Positions 60,231 to 64,000 of a DNA stretch of 64,000 bases are shown one piece after another. A model generated the notes under the pieces. That model was not told the origin of the DNA and did no database searches. It was given only the letters and a program-made list of their open reading frames with translations. The stretch comes from an uncultured Fibrobacter sp. Lineage in GTDB: Bacteria > Fibrobacterota > Fibrobacteria > Fibrobacterales > Fibrobacteraceae. The stretch is taken from assembly GCA_934699585.1 (NCBI GenBank), contig CAKUWY010000009.1, positions 1 through 64,000 on the forward strand, written 5' to 3'. Within the stretch, counting starts at the first letter, position 1. Every line of letters starts with the position of its first letter. Made by a program: the position numbers and the translations under genes.

Positions 60231-62837
60231 TTATGAAAGTATCGTTTCCAGGGTCTCGAAAAGGGCTTCTGGTTGGATCGGCTTTGAAAGGTGGGCGTTC
60301 ATGCCCGCCTGCAAACTTCGCTGCACGTCTTCGTCGAAGGCGTTGGCCGTAAGGGCGATAATCGGGATTTTTGGGGCGTCGGCCCGGGGGAGCTTTCGGA
60401 TAGCCATGGTGGCCTGCAAGCCGTCCATTTCGGGCATGCGGATGTCCATGAGAATGGCATCGTAATAGCCTTCGGGGTGTTCGCTGAATTTTTCCAGGGC
60501 GATTTTCCCGTTGGTGGCTATGTCGGTTTTTATTTCCCGCATGGCCAGCACGTTTTCCATGATTTGCGCATTCACGTCGACGTCTTCGGCAAGCAATATG
60601 CGCTTGCCCCGCAGCTCGGCCTTCTTGGGGCTGCCCAGGAGGGCGTTCTGTTTTTTCTTGAGGACTTTCTTGAATTCATCCAGCAGCGCCCCCGTGAAGA
60701 TCGGCTTTGCGACAAAGCTGTCGACGCCTGCCCGAATGGCTTCGTCCAGGACATCGTCCCAGTTGTAGGCGGTAAGGATGATGATTGCCGACTCGTCGCC
60801 GGTGGTGGCGCGGATTTGCCTTGTCGTTTCCACGCCGTCCATTTCGGGCATTTTCCAGTCTATGATAATCAGGTTAAACGGTTCCCTGCGTCCATGGCGC
60901 AGTTTGACCATTTCCACGGCTTCCTTTCCGGACTTAGCCGTCTCAGTAGTGATGCCCGCCAGTTCCAGCACAAGGCGTGCATGTTCCAGGGCCACGGGGT
61001 CGTCATCGACTACAAGTACGTGCAGTTCATTCAGCCTGACGTCAATATCGTCTTCAGATGAATGGCTTCTGTGGGAATCTTGCAGGGTAACCGTGACGGT
61101 AAAGGTGGAGCCCTTGCCCTTTTCGCTTTCCACCCCGATGTTCCCGTTCATCAGTTCCACGATGCTCTTGGAAATGGCAAGGCCAAGGCCCGAACCGCCG
61201 TAATTGCTGGAATTTCCTGTGTTTTCCTGGGCGAAGGAGTCGAAAATCTTTGGCAAGAATTCCTTGCTCATGCCGATGCCCGTGTCGGAAATGACAAAGC
61301 GGAGCGTTGATTTCCTTTCGAACGAGGCAATCTTTTCTACGCTCAGATCGATGCGCCCGCCCTTGTTGGTGAACTTGACCGAATTGCCGAGGATGTTGAT
61401 GAGCACCTGGCGGAGTTTCATGTCGTCGCCAATAAAGTATTCGTCTATCTGGCCCGCAAGATGGCAGTTGTACCTGAGTCCCTTTTCTTCGCACTGGACG
61501 CTGAACATGGTGTTCACCTGCTCCATGAGTTTTGAGAAGGAGAACTCCTCCTTTTTCAGGGTGAATTTTCCAGCCTCGATGCGGGACATGTCCAGTATTT
61601 CGTTGATGAGTTTTAACAAATGCTCGGCAGAGCCCCCGATCTTTTTTAGGTAGTCACGCACCTTATCCGAAATGTCCGGCTCGTGAAGGGCCAGGTTGTC
61701 GAGACCGATGATGGCGTTCATGGGCGTGCGGATTTCGTGGCTCATGTTCGAAAGGAATATGGTCTTCGCCTTGTTGGATTCTTCTGCCACCTTCAGTGCT
61801 TCGGATAGGGATTCCTGCTTGATGCGGTCCTTGGCTTCCTGGATTTCGTGTTCCAATCGGATTCTTGTGTTTCGCCGGATCTGGACAATGACAAAAGCGA
61901 ACATGCCGACCAGCACAAGTGCGGTAAGCCCTGAGAGGCACTGACCACGGAAGATGATTCCCGAAGAAATGGACCCGATTTGCTCGCTGATGATACTTTC
62001 ACGGATAAGGTAGGTAAGCATCCAGTCCGTGTTGTGTACAGGCACGTAGTACAGGGTTTCGCGAATGTTGTTGTAGGTGAACGAGACTTCGCCTTCGACG
62101 TGTCCGTTGAAATCGTCCTTTACTTTTTCAAAGGTGTAACCCTTGTCGTAATCGGCGTGACTGAGGGCGTTCAGCAGGTTGTCTTCGCTGGCAAGGCCTC
62201 CTAGCACCATGTTGGTGAGGGCTTTCCCGTCTTTGGTGTAGATGTTACAGAAGGTGGAGTTGTTGTTGCCCCCTTGCAAGGAGAGTCCTTCTAGCAGGTT
62301 CGGGATACTCAGTTCCATGAAACACACCACCAGGACCCGGTCTTCTAGGGGTAGCCGGTCAACGGGGATGGCGATAATGATGGTCTTGTTTTCGGCGCTT
62401 ACATTCTTGATGGAAATCTCGGGTTTCTGGAGGTTGTTGTAGTCGATGTTGTACAGTTGGATGTCGGTGCGGGTTCCGCGGGAGGTGTAGATGAGTCCCG
62501 TGGTGTCCACGAAGGCGAACTTTTCGAGCCCGTAGAGCTGTTTCATGCGGGCCTGGTAGGCCTGGATTTTTTCGATGCTCTTGAGGTCTTCTTTTTCGAT
62601 AAGGCCTACGGCGATGTCCATATCGCTGATGTAGTCTGCAAGCCTTGCGGCCACTACCTGCTCGCGGCGTTCGGCCAGTTCGTTCAGGTACAAAAGGCTT
62701 ACGCTCCGGACGGCCTTTTCGGTATCGGCGCTGGCACTCCGGCCATTCCAGAAGGTGCCTGCAACCAGAATGATTGCCGCAAGAAAGGTTCCGATGATGG
62801 CTACGCGCATTACACTAGCCAGTTTTTTACTATCCAT
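60231..62837 (-). CDS. Hybrid histidine kinase with periplasmic sensor and two receivers
   Basis: An 868-residue protein. Membrane helices about 10-30 and 303-325 flank a periplasmic domain of about 270 residues that looks like a double Cache sensor ('FAFVDTTGLIYTSRGTR', 'YYVPVHNTDWMLTYLI'). HisKA with '[15 protein letters not shown]' near 370, HATPase with 'GGSGLGLAISK', receiver 1 ('LIIIDWKMPEMDG') and receiver 2 ('[14 protein letters not shown]'). First gene of the signalling operon; GGAGG lies 8 nt before ATG 62837 and a TATAAT sequence just upstream. Confidence 0.93.
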   Translation of the reverse strand: MDSKKLASVMRVAIIGTFLAAIILVAGTFWNGRSASADTEKAVRSVSLLYLNELAERREQVVAARLADYISDMDIAVGLIEKEDLKSIEKIQAYQARMKQLYGLEKFAFVDTTGLIYTSRGTRTDIQLYNIDYNNLQKPEISIKNVSAENKTIIIAIPVDRLPLEDRVLVVCFMELSIPNLLEGLSLQGGNNNSTFCNIYTKDGKALTNMVLGGLASEDNLLNALSHADYDKGYTFEKVKDDFNGHVEGEVSFTYNNIRETLYYVPVHNTDWMLTYLIRESIISEQIGSISSGIIFRGQCLSGLTALVLVGMFAFVIVQIRRNTRIRLEHEIQEAKDRIKQESLSEALKVAEESNKAKTIFLSNMSHEIRTPMNAIIGLDNLALHEPDISDKVRDYLKKIGGSAEHLLKLINEILDMSRIEAGKFTLKKEEFSFSKLMEQVNTMFSVQCEEKGLRYNCHLAGQIDEYFIGDDMKLRQVLINILGNSVKFTNKGGRIDLSVEKIASFERKSTLRFVISDTGIGMSKEFLPKIFDSFAQENTGNSSNYGGSGLGLAISKSIVELMNGNIGVESEKGKGSTFTVTVTLQDSHRSHSSEDDIDVRLNELHVLVVDDDPVALEHARLVLELAGITTETAKSGKEAVEMVKLRHGRREPFNLIIIDWKMPEMDGVETTRQIRATTGDESAIIILTAYNWDDVLDEAIRAGVDSFVAKPIFTGALLDEFKKVLKKKQNALLGSPKKAELRGKRILLAEDVDVNAQIMENVLAMREIKTDIATNGKIALEKFSEHPEGYYDAILMDIRMPEMDGLQATMAIRKLPRADAPKIPIIALTANAFDEDVQRSLQAGMNAHLSKPIQPEALFETLETILS

Positions 62838-62860
62838 GAGATGGACCTCCGACTACGGGA

Positions 62861-62866
62861 ATTATA
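62861..62866 (-). promoter_or_regulatory. Possible -10 box of the signalling operon
   Basis: TATAAT on the minus strand, 24 nt before ATG 62837. No -35 box fits because the expected site falls in the terminator hairpin. Confidence 0.3.
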
Positions 62867-62868
62867 AC

Positions 62869-62895
62869 AAAAGCCACTCCGATGGGGTGGCTTTT
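62869..62895 (-). terminator. Terminator between ilvD and the kinase operon
   Basis: AAAAGCCAC / GTGGCTTTT, 9-bp stem with a 9-nt loop. On the minus strand it is followed by GTTAT, so it can stop transcripts coming from ilvD. Confidence 0.6.
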
Positions 62896-63002
62896 GCGGT
62901 TAATAGCCCTGTTTTTCTCTGGTTTAAACAACCCTGGATGCTTCGGCGCCGCCCCAGCTTGCGATGGACGGGCGCTGTCTTGCGGAGTCGTGTCCAGCGC
63001 TG

Positions 63003-63100
63003 TCATCCCCGCCCCGCATCAAGTGCGGGGTAAACTCCGGCGTGTCATCCTGAGCGGACCCTGGAGCACGAAGTGCGATAGGGGGAGTCGAAGGATCTAG
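63003..63100. repeat. Intergenic palindromic repeats
   Basis: GTCATCCCCG...CCCCGCatcaagtGCGGGG followed by GTCATCCTGAGCGGA...GGATCTAG. Both are of the GTCAT-type element class found elsewhere in the window. Confidence 0.5.
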
Positions 63101-63107
63101 ATCTGAA

Positions 63108-63233
63108 TTACTTCACACCAATGAGGCTGAGGTCTCTGACAGCGCCCTTGTCGGCACTAGAAGCCATGGCGGCGTATGCCTGCAGAGCCTTGGACACCAC
63201 GCGGTCGCGGTGTTCCGGCTGCCTGTAGCGACC
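63108..63233 (-). pseudogene. Displaced 3' end of ilvD
   Basis: On the minus strand the last 36 codons before a TAA at 63108 read [20 protein letters not shown]... and end in IGVK. They match the intact ilvD end at 63343 in 34 of 36 residues, but with many synonymous differences. The frame extends about 5 further codons (GRYRQ) and has a stop upstream, so this is an isolated fragment. Its codons are the GC-rich type normal for this genome. Confidence 0.85.
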
Positions 63234-63288
63234 GCTCGCGCTAGATTCGGGTTAGATTTCTCCGGTTGGCGCTCGCTCTCGCCTTCGA

Positions 63289-63308
63289 CGACTCGTTAAT
63301 ACGAGTCG
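63289..63308. repeat. Palindrome between ilvD and its displaced end
   Basis: CGACTCGT-taat-ACGAGTCG, perfect 8-bp stem. Confidence 0.55.
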
Positions 63309-63342
63309 CCTACGGCTCACAGTAAGAGCTTCAACGCGTGAC

Positions 63343-64000
63343 TTATTTAATGCCAATCAGAGATAGGTCTCTGACAGCACCTTTATCTGCACTTGAGGCC
63401 ATTGCTGCATATGCTTGAAGTGCTTTGGAAACCTGTCTGTCTCTGTGTTCAGGACGCCATGCTTTATTACCACGAGCTTCCATTTCCTTGCGGCGTTCGG
63501 CGAGTTCGTCGTCGGTGAGCTGCACGTTGATGCTGCGGTTCGGGATGTCGATTTCGATGACGTCGCCCGTGTGCACGAGGCCGATGTTACCCTTGTTGGC
63601 TGCTTCCGGAGAAGCGTGGCCGATGGAGAGGCCGCTCGTACCGCCGGAGAAGCGTCCGTCGGTGAGAAGGGCGCAGGACTTGCCGAGGTGACGGCTCTTG
63701 AGGTAGCTGGTCGGGTAGAGCATTTCCTGCATGCCGGGGCCACCCTTCGGGCCTTCGTAGCGGATGACGACCACGTCGCCAGCCTTCACCATGTTCGGGT
63801 CGAGAATGCCCTTCACGGCATCTTCCTGGCTTTCGAACACCACGGCGGGGCCGGTGAACTTGAAGATGGATTCATCGACGCCAGCGGTTTTCACGATGCA
63901 GCCGTCCACGGCGAGGTTACCGTACAGAACAGCGAGGCCGCCGTCCTTGGTGTAGGCGTGTTCGCCATCGCGGATAGCGCCCGTAGCGCGGTCGAGGTCG
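63343..64000 (-). CDS. ilvD: Dihydroxy-acid dehydratase, 3' part (runs off the window)
   Basis: Fe-S enzyme that dehydrates dihydroxy acids to 2-keto acids for valine, isoleucine and leucine. About 219 C-terminal residues are in the window; the 5' part lies beyond 64000. Family motifs: '[15 protein letters not shown]', '[17 protein letters not shown]', '[20 protein letters not shown]'. The last 45 or so codons (63343 to about 63475) use AT-rich synonymous codons unlike the GC-rich rest, so the gene looks like a chimera with a replaced 3' end. Confidence 0.97.
   Translation of the reverse strand, partial: DLDRATGAIRDGEHAYTKDGGLAVLYGNLAVDGCIVKTAGVDESIFKFTGPAVVFESQEDAVKGILDPNMVKAGDVVVIRYEGPKGGPGMQEMLYPTSYLKSRHLGKSCALLTDGRFSGGTSGLSIGHASPEAANKGNIGLVHTGDVIEIDIPNRSINVQLTDDELAERRKEMEARGNKAWRPEHRDRQVSKALQAYAAMASSADKGAVRDLSLIGIK

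Overview
The window looks like a chromosomal segment of a Fibrobacter species (FCB superphylum, Gram-negative, fibre-degrading). The main pointers are a FISUMP (Fibrobacter succinogenes major paralogous) domain lipoprotein at 20692-21636, Ser-rich secreted proteins, LptD and Omp85-type outer-membrane barrels, an MglA/roadblock pair and a strongly biased codon use. This assignment is inference from gene content; no database search was possible.

Layout. 68-2818: an operon for a Cys-rich secreted protein and a MORN-like lipoprotein (minus strand). 2994-3371: RNase P RNA. 3870-6125: an Omp85-like barrel and a small membrane protein. 6145-9237: mlaD-like gene and recG. 9315-13434: a secreted jelly-roll-like protein, argG and a TPR protein. 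13439-16227: nspC, then tsaE-rlmI. 16377-20184: a secreted protein, a FecCD-type ABC permease/ATPase pair, a TraB/GumN lipoprotein and a tiny coiled-coil lipoprotein. 20692-23297: FISUMP lipoprotein, a DegT aminotransferase and rpsT. 23591-29900: mglA, a roadblock protein, a DUF2914 protein, a 961-residue envelope protein and a second Omp85-like protein. 29930-34667: a more AT-rich block (redoxin, radical SAM, HAD phosphatase, secreted acidic protein, PDZ protein, UreE-like protein). 34758-38074: lptD, tRNA-Ala(GGC) and cyclophilin. 38314-42058: pyrR, pyrB, a catalytically dead dihydroorotase homologue and a PilZ protein. 42167-48002: pilM-N-O-P-Q behind a consensus promoter. 48060-53565: TSP3-repeat envelope protein, two very small proteins, a LysM lytic transglycosylase and an ankyrin lipoprotein. 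53796-62837: a five-gene signalling operon (three hybrid histidine kinases, Hpt, REC-EAL). 63108-64000: the 3' part of ilvD plus a displaced second copy of its 3' end.

How the parts fit. Much of the window serves envelope building (Omp85 barrels, LptD, MCE protein, peptidoglycan hydrolase) and surface motility or adhesion (type IV pilus alignment complex and secretin, MglA/roadblock polarity proteins, PilZ, and an EAL-output phosphorelay). Housekeeping genes are interspersed.

The most unusual signals lie outside the genes. There are degenerate 7-bp tandem arrays at gene ends, a hairpin repeat family with compensatory changes, many start codons only 6-9 nt behind a -10-like hexamer (possible leaderless mRNAs), and an ilvD gene whose 3' end seems to have been replaced.
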